DNA of 64,000 nt from Ostrinia nubilalis. Its lineage: Eukaryota > Arthropoda > Insecta > Lepidoptera > Crambidae. Location of the stretch: the NCBI RefSeq assembly GCF_963855985.1, contig NC_087106.1, positions 3,765,001 to 3,829,000 of the forward strand, written 5' to 3'. The notes under the pieces were generated by a model. The model saw only the letters and a list, made by a program, of their open reading frames with translations. It searched no databases and was not told the DNA's origin. Position 1 is the stretch's first letter. Every line of letters starts with the position of its first letter. Of this stretch, positions 11,487 through 23,250 are shown piece after piece. The position numbers and the translations under genes were made by a program.

Positions 11487-11715
11487 GGCAGTGGGCGGGA
11501 CACATAGCTCGTAGAGACGATGGCTGTTGGGGCAGGAAAGTTCTCGAGTGGCGACCACGGGCTGGAAGACGTAGCGTGGGCAGGCATCCTACTAGGTGGA
11601 CCGACGATCTGGTAAGGGTCGCGGGAAGAGCCTGGATGCGGGCAGCGCAGGACCGTTCATTATGGAAAACCTTGGGGGAGGCCTTTGTCCAGCAGTGGAC
11701 GTCATTTGGCTGAAA
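11487..11715 (+). mobile_element. LINE C-terminal fragment (same family as 49,441-50,130)
   Basis: In frame on the plus strand it reads QWAGHIARRDDGCWGRKVLE then PTRWTDDLVRVAGRAW and ends [11 protein letters not shown], the C-terminal tail typical of RTE-like endonuclease/reverse-transcriptase LINEs of Lepidoptera. It is 5'-truncated. It sits between the two copies of gene 3's terminal exon. Confidence 0.75.
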
Positions 11716-11810
11716 CGAATGAACGAACTATGCTTTTTTGTTATCTTCAGAATGGGACAAAATAAGACTCAAAATCACATTAAAACACTTGTATTATCAA
11801 TTCTATAAAC

Positions 11811-14800
11811 TCAATCCTCCTCATCCACGTCGTCACCGTCGCAAGCGCCGTCTATCTCGCGGAACTCCACGTTGAAGGTCACGCAGCCGACCTCCTGCTG
11901 GTCCTTGATCAGGTACGCCGTAGCCCCGAACTTGCCGTACACCCCGTCAGTCGGCAGCTGGCAGTAGTTGAACTTGTATTCGTTGATTGAATACGTGCCC
12001 TGCAAAATATATGTACCTCTTTTAGTCATCGGTTGTCTTAGACTCCCTGCAGACAACAGACTTTTTGTCGGCTCATAGTTTAGTCGGGCTGTTAATCAAC
12101 GGGACTATTCCCACCTATCGTTCCCACCGCTGCAACTCCTGTGTAGCCAGGATCTACAGATTGACCGCCAATAAAAACCCAACCCGTGAAGGTCAAGTAA
12201 TCAGTGAAAATGTATGGAAGTGCGCACATTACTCTGATTTTGTATCGGCCGATTCTCCATACGAATTGGCAGCCGACCACAACATCAGCTGATTAAAAGT
12301 CTAGTTTGCAGGGAGTCTTGTAAATTACACGCAGCAGAAGGCGATATGTCACCGCGACATCTGGAGTCCTATCATCACTGCGACTGGTATTAAACTATTG
12401 TAGTCGTCCTTCGATTATGATTCGCTTCAACAGGGCTACTCTGAAACGCTGTTCACGTAGTTTCGGGTCTATCTGGCATCGTCGCTCATGCTGGCATTTC
12501 GCTTTGCCTGAGAGGATGGCAACATTCGAAACTTCGGATAAGGTTTTTCGGAGTAACCCCGCAGAGTTCTGCATCTATAAGGTAGTGCAGGATCTTTTGC
12601 ATTAGGTACTTACTGCATCTAACGGGAACTTTGGGGGGTCAGTGCCAGCCATTTTCAGCGCCTCTTCCACGTTTTCCTTCGCGTATTTCTCGCAGAAATG
12701 GATGAAACTTTCGTCGCTTAGGACTTGGTACGGCTTGCAGCCACCGTCCACGCACTTGGTTAAATCTATGCGAATCTGGGAACACGAGGACAAACATATT
12801 TCAATGTATATTACCTTTCCATCATGAAATTTGTGACGTACGGCGGAACTATACGAGTACTATTTCTGTTAACAACTCTCATTTGTGTGCTGTCAACGTG
12901 CAACATGTAAAATGGTTAAAATTACACCTTGATGTTTATTACAAAGGTGGTCCTTCGAGCCACATATAAACTTAAAATATTTTCGTCATTTCGTTTAAAA
13001 GTGATTACCGCTATAATATTATTTGAGTGCGCAGTTATTAATTTAATCAGTCAGAGCCGTTCCATGGAAGACAAATAGGAGAGAATAAGTTTTGTTACTT
13101 TACTGTTATATCTCAATATCAATATTATAAAGATAAAGACACAGTTTGCGAATTTGAAATAAATAATCTCTGGAATTATTGAACTCATTTTAAAAATTCT
13201 TTGAAGTAGCAGACTATATTTCTGTGACAAGAGCGAAATTCACGTAAGCGAATCCGCGGTTAAAAGCTAGTAACAGCAATAATCGCCTTTGATTAACTTA
13301 CGGCATAGGTCTCGTCTAAGGGATTCTTTAGACTTATATTGGCGTTGTAGCAGTCCTGGTCCCGCGTCAGTTTCTTCCGTTGTATGAAGTACTGCTGCTC
13401 GTACTGGTCGTTGTTATCGCACTGTGCGATGCTGAGCACGTACCATCTGCCGGGACCCTGGCCAAAGGGAAACAGTCCATATTCATTAAAATTATATAAT
13501 TTTATTGTGGTTAAGTCATTGAAGTAATATTACTACGTATAGAACAGACATCGCGAACAAAATATGTACAGTGCGGGGTGCGGGGCGGGAATTTGACGGA
13601 CAGCTGTCAGTCTAATCCATGACTATCAAGTTTCATAATTTATGGCGATAAAATCTGCACCAGAAAATGTCGTACTTCATTGATAGGATTGCACGAATAG
13701 TGACGTTCCTGCGGTCGCCTCATCATAGACATTGTGAAACGATTGTGAAAATAAACAAATCGGCTAAATTGTGTTAAATTTTCATGGTGCTCAATAGCAA
13801 AAAGGTTCAGCTACTTACATTATTTTCTTTTATTTCCTGTAATGTAATCTAAGCTCCCCTCCCTTACACTAAAATTAGCCCTCCTAGACAAGTGACAAAA
13901 CGTAGCAGTTGAAACATTCGAAATCACTTCGCTCTGCCGTTTTTTGGTGTTAGTTACTTCACTCTGTGATGCGATTTTAAAATTACAACTGGCGATTCCG
14001 AATTCACAACTGAGGGGACTAAGGCTAATCGTGTTACTTGTGTTACAAGTGCGTATGGGCTTCATACTGATGCTTTTAAGCCATTAATTATTTTTCTTCC
14101 CGATTAAAATCTAATGTAATCGATAATCGCCTTGAGAATCGTTAACTGGTATTTTCTAATTCGATAAAAAAATTACCCATCTCTAGTTTAAAACTGTCAT
14201 CCAACAGCGCATGAAATATTATGAGTTATAGATAATGATACCATTACAGAGGCGACACTTCGTTTACGTTTAGTTTCTGCCTATTGAATTGGATACTGTA
14301 AGGAAACATCGTCATCATCATTTTAGCTACTGGACGTCCACTGCTGAACAAAGGCCTCCTCTAATGATTTCTACATCGCCCAGTTGATAGTGGCCTGCAC
14401 CCAGCGTCTTCCTGCTATCTTCAGTCAGTCCATCTTGAGATTTTGGAAAAATTCCCACTCGTCACGGTAGGAACAAAGCTAGGGATGACCCACGCCTTCA
14501 CTCCAGAACCAATAAAATAACTGAAAGTCAGAAACTTTAAGTTATTTTATTGTCTCTTTAGGTGTGGTGAGATAGGTGATGCTCGTAAATAAATGCAACT
14601 CACGGTTTAAATGCTATATTGTACATCCACAATGTTCTCAGCACAATGTATATAGTTCAGAAGGCACAATAGAATAAGAAGAGCACATACACACGCGGAA
14701 AATAGTTCCATAAAGCACAGAAAGTCAATAGGAAGGAAGTATATAAGCGAAAGTAGAAGTATATGAGCAAATAACAGATCGATAGTTAAAGCGGTTAGTA

Positions 14801-17800
14801 AGAGCGGCGTGCGCTTCGCGTCGTAGCAGGAATCCGACTGGCGGGGGGACGCGCGGGCGCCGCCGTGCGCTCGGCAGGTATATAACGCTTATGTACGACG
14901 CGGAACTAGTCCGGCCGAAAGGTCGATACGCGTATCGATACCGATATCGACAAACTAGTACGCATCGCAGGGTGTATGTGATTATAAGTAAATGTGTTAA
15001 GTAGAAATAGATATTGTGTGGATTATAATAAATATAAATAAATAAATTTAATAGTGTAGATAATAATAAGTTGCCTACAGCACCCCCCTCCAGAGACCGT
15101 CAAGGTCGATAATAGTCCGGAAATTGTACACGACGTCCAGATCGTGTAATGAATTCCTTTTGTTGAATGATGGTTGGGGGTTCATTGTCGAAATTCGGTT
15201 CCCTTTTATCATCAGACAGTAAAAAGGCTGGTTTGATACGGTTTATTGATACCGTGGCCTCCTTACCATTGAGTATTATTTTAAAAACTTTGTCGCCTCT
15301 TGTCAGGACTTTATGTGGGCCTGAATATGCTGGAGTTAGTGAACCACGTGAGGCATCTTCTCGAAGGAAGATATGGTCACTAGTGGCCAATTCTTTATAA
15401 ACAAATACCTTTGGCTCACCGTGTCGAGAAGTAGGAACAGGGCGTAGCTTTTCAGCGAAATTGTGAATTCGAGCGATGAATTCTGACATATCGGTCGTCA
15501 CAGGAGTAGTCGGCTCAAAGAATTCGCCGGGAAGCCTTAAGGACTCACCGTACACTAATTCGGCTGATGAAGTCTGCAAATCTTCCTTGAATGCTGTTCT
15601 CACGCCCAGCAGTACCCAAGGGAGAGATTCAGTCCACCTGCTATCGGCGTGGCAGACTATTGCCGCTTTGAGTTGCCTGTGGAAACGCTCGACTAGGCCG
15701 TTGCACGCCGGGTGATATGCTGTCGTTCGCTTGTGTTCAAATCCTGCCATTCGAGACAGACATTGAAACAAGCAAGACTCGAATTGACGCCCTCTGTCAG
15801 TCGTTATGTCTGTTGGGCAGCCGAATCTCGAGATCCAGCCTGATAACAAGGCCTTTGATACGGTCTCCGCTGTAATGTCTTCTATCGGTATTGCCTCTGG
15901 CCATCGCGTAAAGCGATCAATGGCAGTTAAGCAGTACCGATAGCCTTGCGACAGCGGGAGTGGGCCAATGAGATCCATGTGAATGTGCTTGAATCTCGCG
16001 CGTGGTAGGTGGTACGTACCGACTGGAGCATTGACGTGTCTGGTAACTTTGGCACGTTGACATTGGAGGCAAGCACGAGCCCAATCTCTGCAGTCCTTTC
16101 TGACGCCCGGCCAGACGAAGCGTTCTGCAACCAATTTTGCCGAAGCGTTGGCGCCAGGGTGGCTCAATGAGTGGAGGCTATTAAATACTTGCCTGCGGAA
16201 AAAAGATGTAACAAAAGGCCTGGGAGTTGGTGTGCTGACATCGCAGTACAAGGTATTACAACTTCCAGGTACTTGTCGCTTTTCTAAGCGCAGAGATGAA
16301 CCTCCGTCTATTAAAGTTCGGAGTTCCGGATCTGAGGCTTGGGCTTGGGCTAATGACTCGAGGTTGACTGGTTCGCTCAACTCATCGATACGCGATAGGG
16401 TATCGGCGACGACATTGTCTTTGCCTGATATATGTCGTATATCGGTCGTGAATTGAGCGATAAAGTCTAGGTGTCTAAACTGCCTAGGCGAACAGTTGGT
16501 TTTCCTTTCGTGAAAAGCAAAACTGATCGGCTTATGGTCCGTGTACACAGTGAAATGTCGGGCCTCGAGCATGTGTCTAAAATATTTGATCGCCTCGTAA
16601 ATGGCTAATAATTCGCGGTCGTAGGGCGAGTATTTTACCTGTGATGGGCTTAATTTCCGGGAGAAAAAAGCTAAGGGTTCCCATTCGCCGTCGTCATTAC
16701 GCTGCTGGAGCACTGCGCCTAACGCCTTGTCTGATGCGTCAGTGACTAGCGCGAGCTTGGCTGAACAGCTGGGATGGGCTAGTAACGCAGCGTGAGAGAG
16801 GCTTTCCTTGCAAGCTTCGAATGCGGCTAGTGTATCTCCCGCCAGGTTGATGGGGTGTGATCCTTTTAACGAGCCTGTCAAAAGAGCATGCAATGGAGCT
16901 TGTATTTGGGCAGCCTGCGGAAGAAATCTCCGGTAAAAATTAAGCATACCCAGGAATCGCCTTAATTGTCTCACGTTGGTAGGGGCTGGAAAATCCCTAA
17001 TGGCCTGCACTTTTGAGTCTAACGGCCTAGTGCCCTTCTCCGAGATAGAATAGCCTAGAAAGGTTACCTCAGGTGCCCCGAAGACGCACTTCGCCGTGTT
17101 CACAAGCATGCCGTACTCCTGCAGCCTGGAGAAGATTCTGCGCAAGTGCTCTTCGTGTTCGGCTTCACTTCTAGAGAAGATCAGGAAATCGTCAAGGAAC
17201 GAGTAAACGAAATCGAGTCCCCGGGTCAACTCATCCACAAACCTTTGGAATGTCTGTCCAGCGTTCCTAAGACCGAACGTCATGAACGGAAATTCGAAGA
17301 GTCCAAAGGGTGTGGTAATTGCAGTCTTTGGGATATCGTCAGGGCTGACTGGGATTTGATTGTAAGCCTTGACGAGATCGAGTGTACTGAAGACTTTACA
17401 ACCTGCTATACTGTGGGCGAAGTCGTGGAGGTGCCTGATTGGATATCTATCAGGCACTGTGCGGGCGTTCAGCATCCTATAATCGCCGCAGGGGCGCCAG
17501 CTGTTGTCTTTCTTTGGCGCTAGGTGCAGGGGTGATGACCACGGGCTCTCTGAGGGTCGAGCTGTGCCATTAGCTAGCATAGCTTCAAATTCTTGGCGGG
17601 CAATTTTTAGTTTGTCCGGAGCTAGACGGCGGGGGGAAGATGAAACTGGTGGGCCTGGAGTCGTGCGTATGTGGTGTACAGTGTTGTGTGGTGTAGTGCG
17701 ATGTGTACCAGCTGGTCGAGTTATGTCAGGGAATTCGGCAAGAATTGTGTGATATCGAGTTTCGCCAGTCGAAACCTTTACAGAATGCACATTTTTACAT

Positions 17801-20800
17801 ATGGCAAAAGTTGCAACTGTTGCTATTGAAGTAGTGTTATCAATCAAGCGCTTATTGCGACAATCTACAATAAGGTGATAAAAATTTAAAAAGTCTACTC
17901 CTATTATGGGCTTAGAAACATCAGCTACTACAAAACGCCAGTTAAAAATTCTACGTAGGCCAAAATCTAAATTAAAATGTATATAACCATACGTTGCAAT
18001 GTCCGAACCATTGGCAGCACACAAACTGAAGTTGGTCTTGGCACGACGATCTTGAAGGGCCGATCGAGGGAAGACACAGAGGTCGCTTCCGGTGTCGACC
18101 AGGAATTGCGTCTTCGTAGTACGATCGGTGATGAATAGGCGACCAGAAGTTGGTGGGCAATCGTCAGTCGCCATTATCGACTGCCCGTTGCATTTCCCGC
18201 CTTGTAGTCACAGGGGCGCACGCATTTCTTCGCCTTTTCTCCGAATTTACCATGAAACCAACACAGCGGGTACTTCCGGTAGCTGGAGTCTGAGCGCTGC
18301 CTAGACGACGATCTGCTGTTGGAATTATGCGTCGATCGATTTTGAGCTCTGCTGTTTCTTCCTGAAGCCATGTTTTGGAATTGTCGTCTGAGTTCCGCAA
18401 TTTCGTTTTTGAGGTCGATAAAAACGTTGGGTGTCACATCACTAACAGCGGCAACTCTGGGCGTTGAAGTGGCGAGATCGTTCACGCGGTCTGCGAGGTC
18501 GGCGAGATCATCGATACTTGTGTGCGATGGTTGACCTGCCAGCACTGTCTGCACACCGTGTGGTAGTCTGCTGATCCAGATTGTTTTTAGGAAGTCATCT
18601 GGGACGTCCACGCCGGCGAGGCTTTTTAGATGGCGGAGGAATTGGGACGGCTTACGGTCCCCCAGTTCCTCGTGCATCATCAACTGCTTTAATTTTTTTT
18701 CGTTCGAAGCGGTTAGGCGTTTGATCAATTCCGCTTTCAATTTTCCGTACTTATCTGTGGCTGGTGGGTTTATTATTATGTCTTTCACCTCACGGGAGTA
18801 CTTGTTGTCGAGCTGGCTTATGACATAATTGAACTTGGTCGCGTCTGCCGTTATTCCACTTATAGAAAACTGTCCTTCCACCTGCGCAAACCATATTTCG
18901 GGCTCCTCTGGCCAAAACGGCGGTACTCGAACGGCGACTTTGTAAATTTCCGTTGAGTTTGGTCGGGTCGTGGCGCCATTTTGTTCGGTGGGTCCAAAGT
19001 CCGCGGCACCTTGTGCGTCTTGAAATTCTTTCTCCATGTTCAACTCGGGGTCACCAGTTTAGGTGTGGTGAGATAGGTGATGCTCGTAAATAAATGCAAC
19101 TCACGGTTTAAATGCTATATTGTACATCCACAATGTTCTCAGCACAATGTATATAGTTCAGAAGGCACAATAGAATAAGAAGAGCACATACACACGCGGA
19201 AAATAGTTCCATAAAGCACAGAAAGTCAATAGGAAGGAAGTATATAAGCGAAAGTAGAAGTATATGAGCAAATAACAGATCGATAGTTAAAGCGGTTAGT
19301 AAGAGCGGCGTGCGCTTCGCGTCGTAGCAGGAATCCGACTGGCGGGGGGACGCGCGGGCGCCGCCGTGCGCTCGGCAGGTATATAACGCTTATGTACGAC
19401 GCGGAACTAGTCCGGCCGAAAGGTCGATACGCGTATCGATACCGATATCGACAAACTAGTACGCATCGCAGGGTGTATGTGATTATAAGTAAATGTGTTA
19501 AGTAGAAATAGATATTGTGTGGATTATAATAAATATAAATAAATAAATTTAATAGTGTAGATAATAATAAGTTGCCTACATCTCTATTGTTAACTATCTC
19601 AGTGGTTGAGTACACGTATAATAGCTGTGAGGTAGAAGTTACGGGACTATTCCCACCTCTCCTTTTCACCGCTGCATCTCCTGTGTAGCTAGCACCTAGA
19701 CTAGTTGATTTAAAGCCAAGGTATATCAGTTTTTAGGTAATGACTTAGTGCATCTAAAAATGTAAAACTTTCTAGTTTTTGTAACATTGAAAAATCTAAA
19801 AAGAAGCATCATTTTTTTTACCAAGTGTTTCTAAGAAATTTAAATGGAAGCTTTTGATGACAACGTATTGCTTACTTTTTCAGCTGTCGAACGAATCACT
19901 TTTATACTCATAGGTCCTGTACATCGGTAGATTTGGTAAATAAATGAATCCATCCGGACTCAGAAACTAAAAAAATTAAAATAGCTATAATTTTTTAATA
20001 CTGGATTTGTCGATTAAATTGATCATATTACTGCGCCCTAACGGGTCGGACACTGGTGACCAGACACACTGTACAATTATTATAATTTTAGCCTATCTCG
20101 TGAGCTAGGTGTCAATAATTAGGGTGATTTACTAACTAACGAGTCGCATACGAACAACAGCAGTGAGATTCAAACAAGTTTGATCCATGATGCCGCACGA
20201 CTATTGTGTGAGCCCACCCGTAACCCAAGCTTATTAGCTTAACACAAGGGGCTGGACGGGACTATTAGTAATTTGTGCAATACAAAGTGCTTATAATCTT
20301 TAAAAAAATCTTTTTATTGCTGTATTTAACCTTCCTTTCGTATACTAATTTATGCGTCAGTGTCAAGTCTGCGATTTTTATTCTTTGAAATTTTCGTAAA
20401 ATGGCTGCCGCCGCGGTGACGCCTTGTAATTAACAAATTAAAATTAAATTAGTGTTTTAAAGTGCATAAATGTACAACTTAATGGTAAAAAGTCATTCCT
20501 TTATTTTTACTTAATATGTATCTGGAGTTATTTGAAAAGTATTTTCGTCTATAGGATGGCATATTTCAAAAAACAAAACTGCACTCAAGCGTGTTGTCAC
20601 AGCAACCGCTGAGCACATACTAATTGGATTTCGGTCCGTGGACCTATTTACGTGCCAGAAACAGTCTAGTTGACATGTCTTCTCTAGTACGTAGTACATT
20701 ATAACTCAATGGGTTAAGTAAACCTCCGCCGTGAGGGTGTATGAGGCGGGTCGTATGAACTGCGCACCCGGCAGCCGTGACGTCACATCGATGCTCTTGT

Positions 20801-21256
20801 AAGGACGAGGCCAACGCGGGGAGTTATGCGGGCAAGTGGGAATGAGAGTCGCATTCCAGCGAGGTGCGCATTTAGCTCTATCGGGTTGTAATAGTGTACT
20901 TCCATGACATAATGCAGATAGATTTTTGTGCCAGAATGACAAACGTGGTTATTTTTTTGTGTTAATTTTTAACATCCACAAAGATTCTAATAAGCTTCAC
21001 CGTTGACTAAAGGTTTTCTTCTCGTATCTATTCCAACATTGTATAATGATTTCGTTGTTAAAATCACTGATTGAAATTCTCATATTTTAATGGCTCCTAG
21101 TCTCCTAGTTTTGGATTTCGCATATTGGCACTTGCCACATGCAAATTATTTAATAAAAAATATTAAATTCTATCTCACAATCATATTATCTCCCATTCCC
21201 TTCACAACGATCACCACAGCGGCTAACACAGTACAGCAAACTAGGAATTTGATCAT
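11811..21256 (-). CDS. Gene 3: secreted DUF1091/MD-2-like paralogue (185 residues), Gypsy element in intron 1
   Basis: Four phase-0 exons on the minus strand: 21256-21206 (17 codons, [17 protein letters not shown]), 13457-13302 (52 codons, [19 protein letters not shown] onwards), 12775-12614 (54 codons, [19 protein letters not shown] onwards) and 11999-11811 (62 codons plus TGA). Donors are GTGAAG, GTAAGT and GTAAGT; acceptors are CAG. The architecture equals genes 1 and 2, and the KCVDGGCKP and YGKFGA motifs align with them, but overall divergence is high and the tail is acidic ([12 protein letters not shown]). Exon 1 is assigned because it is a clean signal peptide with a phase-correct donor; it lies 7.7 kb away, and intron 1 contains a 5-kb retrotransposon in the same orientation. 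An initiator TCAGTT (about 21,284) and a TATTTATT (about 21,307-21,314) lie upstream. Exons 2-4 are firm; exon 1 is likely. Confidence 0.72.
12047..12322. mobile_element. MITE with a repeat nested inside, in intron 3 of gene 3
   Basis: The ends AGACTCCCTGCAGAC and TTTGCAGGGAGTCT are imperfect inverse repeats. Subterminal TCATAGTTTAGTCGGG and CGGCCGATTC match the MITE at 53,462-53,634. A block starting CGGGACTATTCCCACC, with the core CTCCTGTGTAGCCAGGA, interrupts it and recurs near 19,640, 46,225 and 62,980. Confidence 0.55.
12447..12562. repeat. Dispersed MITE copy (CGTAGTTTCGGGTC family)
   Basis: It begins GTTCACGTAGTTTCGGGTC and closes near AACTTCGGATAAGGTTTTTC, imperfect inverse ends. It matches 10,868-10,975 closely. 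Confidence 0.55.
13458..14557. other. Intron 1 of gene 3 before the Gypsy insertion
   Basis: No exon was seen. A LINE 3'-end fragment on the minus strand starts near 14,325 (ATCATCATTTTAGC, then GGACGTCCACTGCTGAAC). The rest is unannotated AT-rich sequence; the ORF at 13,820-14,065 has no recognisable feature. Confidence 0.5.
14558..15079 (-). repeat. 3' LTR of the Gypsy element
   Basis: 522 bp; its coding-strand 5' end TGTAGGCAAC is preceded by the polypurine tract at about 15,080-15,091. It matches the 5' LTR throughout by eye. Confidence 0.93.
15100..18174 (-). CDS. pol: Gypsy pol polyprotein (protease, RT, RNase H, integrase), 1,024 residues
   Basis: One open frame. Domains in order: retropepsin with DTGS at residues 27-30; reverse transcriptase (about 190-370) with the FLDD catalytic box at 326-329; RNase H with TDAS at 478-481; integrase zinc finger H668, H672, C702, C705; integrase core D734, D793, E829; and a short chromatin-like C-terminal tail. 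All key residues are present with no stop or frameshift. The ATG (18174-18172) shares its A with the gag stop in TAATG, so pol is in a different frame from gag and would be made by re-initiation or by frameshifting. Length and order fit Ty3/Gypsy elements without env. Confidence 0.93.
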   Translation of the reverse strand: MATDDCPPTSGRLFITDRTTKTQFLVDTGSDLCVFPRSALQDRRAKTNFSLCAANGSDIATYGYIHFNLDFGLRRIFNWRFVVADVSKPIIGVDFLNFYHLIVDCRNKRLIDNTTSIATVATFAICKNVHSVKVSTGETRYHTILAEFPDITRPAGTHRTTPHNTVHHIRTTPGPPVSSSPRRLAPDKLKIARQEFEAMLANGTARPSESPWSSPLHLAPKKDNSWRPCGDYRMLNARTVPDRYPIRHLHDFAHSIAGCKVFSTLDLVKAYNQIPVSPDDIPKTAITTPFGLFEFPFMTFGLRNAGQTFQRFVDELTRGLDFVYSFLDDFLIFSRSEAEHEEHLRRIFSRLQEYGMLVNTAKCVFGAPEVTFLGYSISEKGTRPLDSKVQAIRDFPAPTNVRQLRRFLGMLNFYRRFLPQAAQIQAPLHALLTGSLKGSHPINLAGDTLAAFEACKESLSHAALLAHPSCSAKLALVTDASDKALGAVLQQRNDDGEWEPLAFFSRKLSPSQVKYSPYDRELLAIYEAIKYFRHMLEARHFTVYTDHKPISFAFHERKTNCSPRQFRHLDFIAQFTTDIRHISGKDNVVADTLSRIDELSEPVNLESLAQAQASDPELRTLIDGGSSLRLEKRQVPGSCNTLYCDVSTPTPRPFVTSFFRRQVFNSLHSLSHPGANASAKLVAERFVWPGVRKDCRDWARACLQCQRAKVTRHVNAPVGTYHLPRARFKHIHMDLIGPLPLSQGYRYCLTAIDRFTRWPEAIPIEDITAETVSKALLSGWISRFGCPTDITTDRGRQFESCLFQCLSRMAGFEHKRTTAYHPACNGLVERFHRQLKAAIVCHADSRWTESLPWVLLGVRTAFKEDLQTSSAELVYGESLRLPGEFFEPTTPVTTDMSEFIARIHNFAEKLRPVPTSRHGEPKVFVYKELATSDHIFLREDASRGSLTPAYSGPHKVLTRGDKVFKIILNGKEATVSINRIKPAFLLSDDKREPNFDNEPPTIIQQKEFITRSGRRVQFPDYYRP
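18174..19037 (-). CDS. gag: Gypsy gag (about 287 residues)
   Basis: It starts at the ATG at 19037 ([16 protein letters not shown]), a few codons after the 5' LTR, and stops TAA at 18176-18174. It carries a capsid-like segment ([17 protein letters not shown], then [10 protein letters not shown]) and ends in [18 protein letters not shown], the CWxH...C...C motif typical of insect Gypsy gag proteins that lack a classical CCHC knuckle. A serine/arginine-rich stretch precedes it. The stop overlaps the pol start by one base. Confidence 0.88.
   Translation of the reverse strand: MEKEFQDAQGAADFGPTEQNGATTRPNSTEIYKVAVRVPPFWPEEPEIWFAQVEGQFSISGITADATKFNYVISQLDNKYSREVKDIIINPPATDKYGKLKAELIKRLTASNEKKLKQLMMHEELGDRKPSQFLRHLKSLAGVDVPDDFLKTIWISRLPHGVQTVLAGQPSHTSIDDLADLADRVNDLATSTPRVAAVSDVTPNVFIDLKNEIAELRRQFQNMASGRNSRAQNRSTHNSNSRSSSRQRSDSSYRKYPLCWFHGKFGEKAKKCVRPCDYKAGNATGSR
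19059..19580 (-). repeat. 5' LTR of the Gypsy element
   Basis: 522 bp and should contain the element's promoter. It is followed on the coding strand by the candidate primer-binding site TGGTGACCCCGAG. Confidence 0.93.
19581..21205. other. Remainder of intron 1 of gene 3
   Basis: No exon was seen. Starting near 19,640 is a copy of the CGGGACTATTCCCACC repeat. A GC-richer patch (20,700-20,900) has no coding features I recognise. No DENN-domain exon of Sbf is visible on the plus strand. Confidence 0.5.
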
Positions 21257-21772
21257 TTTGCCAGCTAGTAACTAAAATAACTGAAATTACGGAGGTCCTA
21301 CATTGGAATAAATACGCCGTCTCACATGAGAAGTGGCAATTTGATGATATCTAAGTGATTTTATCACAAACGGGTGATGTAAAATGATTTTTTTCCGCTA
21401 CAATGATTCTGTAGGCAATGACATAAGCACGCAATTCTAGTGTTTACACCATGTTATGTAAAAGCAGCTTGTTAATGTTAGTTCCTGGTCATTATATTTT
21501 GTTGCCATCGTTTTTATGGGTTGGGCACAATTTGCTACATATAATTTTTAAACCCATGCGAGTAATAATGGGAAATACGTGTAATTTCTTGAACTTTTTT
21601 AGTTATCTCTCTTTTGATAAGTTATTTAGCGGGGGTTCCCCGCGCTTTGACACTTAAGGACGAAACATAATGAGGTATACATTGAGGGCATACAATTTCC
21701 AGAGCAGAGTCCATACCACTGTCACTTCAGCAATCCTAAAACTTTTGTTAATTTTCACAATAATTGTTACAG

Positions 21773-23250
21773 ACTGATGAACTGTGCACTGCAGTCGGCC
21801 ACTGCACTGGACGAGCACTCCATAGCGGCGGCCATGCTGCCTCTAGCCACTGCCTACTGCAGAAAACTGTGCACCGGGGTCATACAATACGCGTACATGT
21901 GCATACAGGTCAGTAATATAGTATGTGTCTTTTGATTCCCTTTGATTTCCCCCGGTCATCTGAGATTCACTAGAATTGTGCACTGCAGTCGGCCACGCAC
22001 TCCATAGCGACGGCCATGTTGCCTCTATCCACTGCCTACCGCCGGAAACTGTGCATATTGTAAGCGAACACGTCAGTGGTACAGGATATCTACCGCTTGA
22101 GCACGGTCATCTGTTAATGGCTAGAGCTGTGCGCTGTAGTCGGCCACTGAACTGCACTGGACTCAAACTCAGTCTGTTTTTATTATAATACATCGGTCAA
22201 CTGGACTCCAAAGATGACGCCACTTTTCTCTATGTCCAAGTCCTTTCTGTTCACCTTTCAAAAATGAATGAGGAAAAATAAATATGTTATTATCACAGGA
22301 GCACCCAGTATGGACCAGCCAACAGTTCTGGGAGGCGGCGTTCTACCAGGACGTGCAAAGGGACATCAAGGCGCTATACCTGCCCAGTCCTACCCACCAT
22401 CAAAGGGTGCCCAGTCCCAGGTATGAACCTTATGTAATTGTAATAGATGCTGTTTTGCAACAAATATGTATAGTCTGATGTGCTGTCGTTTGTAAGGTTC
22501 GGATACCGGTTAATTCGTTCCTTGAAACCGGTATTTATAACGTTATTTTACAGAACCATGTTCTCGGTTACGTTTTCATCCTTTACCAAAATTAACCGTT
22601 ATATCTATATTTTATGTAGAAGGAAATGAATATCGTTTTCGCTCGGAACGAAATTTATGCAAAAACCGTTCGTTATAGGACATAATAATAACGTTATTTT
22701 TCAAACCGGTTTCGAGCCTTGATCGTTGGTAAAAAGGAAGACCGGGCTTTGTGACATTGGCTTATGTCTAGTAGTGGCTATTGGATGAAATGATGATGTG
22801 AACATATCTATTAAAGTACGTATAATTAATATGATAATAATGGGAACTATTTATCGTAGGGACGACGACGACTACATATCTCTACTGAAAGCGCAAGAGC
22901 CCAGCGCGTTAGAGATTGCAGCGGAACAAATGAGACTGTGGCCTACCCTACCTCCAGGTAACATATAAATATGTATATTAAACTTGCACTTCAATACACA
23001 AAAAAGATATAATATCCTCAATTCCTCACCATAAAATAATGCTGGCAGCAACAAACAAAACCATCACCAAATTGCCTTTGTCCTCAGAAAAACAAAAAGA
23101 ACTTATAGCAAGCGAAGAGTCCACATTATACAGCCAAGCGATACACTACGCCAACCGGATGGTGTATCTCCTTCTGCCGCTAGAGGGTGCCGGCCGCCGC
23201 GCTGACGTCAGAGGCGACGATGACAGAGCAAGCAATAGTATTACTAACAG
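21773..23250 (+). CDS. Sbf: Sbf exons E1-E4: SBF2 region after the DENN module
   Basis: E1 (21773-21908) enters in phase 2 and reads [20 protein letters not shown] with [18 protein letters not shown]2 (22299-22420) reads [21 protein letters not shown]3 (22860-22957) reads [14 protein letters not shown]4 (23088-23250) reads [20 protein letters not shown]. This alpha-helical SBF2 region links the DENN module to the GRAM domain in SBF1/SBF2. Degenerate copies of E1 follow at about 21,976-22,170, and a large array follows E4. E1's phase-2 entry shows that at least one exon must precede it. Confidence 0.9.

Larger units (their letters stand above)
14558..19580 (-). mobile_element. Full-length Gypsy-type LTR retrotransposon (5,023 bp)
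   Basis: Two 522-bp LTRs (14558-15079 and 19059-19580), which I read as identical base for base, enclose gag and pol on the minus strand. The 5-bp target duplication TCTCT is at 14553-14557 and 19581-19585. The LTR starts TGTAGG on the coding strand. A purine tract GGAGGGGGGTGC immediately precedes the 3' LTR, and TGGTGACCCCGAG just after the 5' LTR is the candidate primer-binding site. No env frame is present. Identical LTRs and open frames indicate a very recent insertion, probably still polymorphic in the species. It lies in the same orientation as gene 3, inside its first intron. Confidence 0.95.

Noticed and set aside
15167..17752. Several plus-strand ORFs of 70-125 codons
   Set aside because: Antisense to the intact Gypsy pol frame; no features of their own.
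14558..19580. Gypsy element as an errantivirus with envelope
   Set aside because: No third ORF lies between pol and the 3' LTR; only gag and pol are present.
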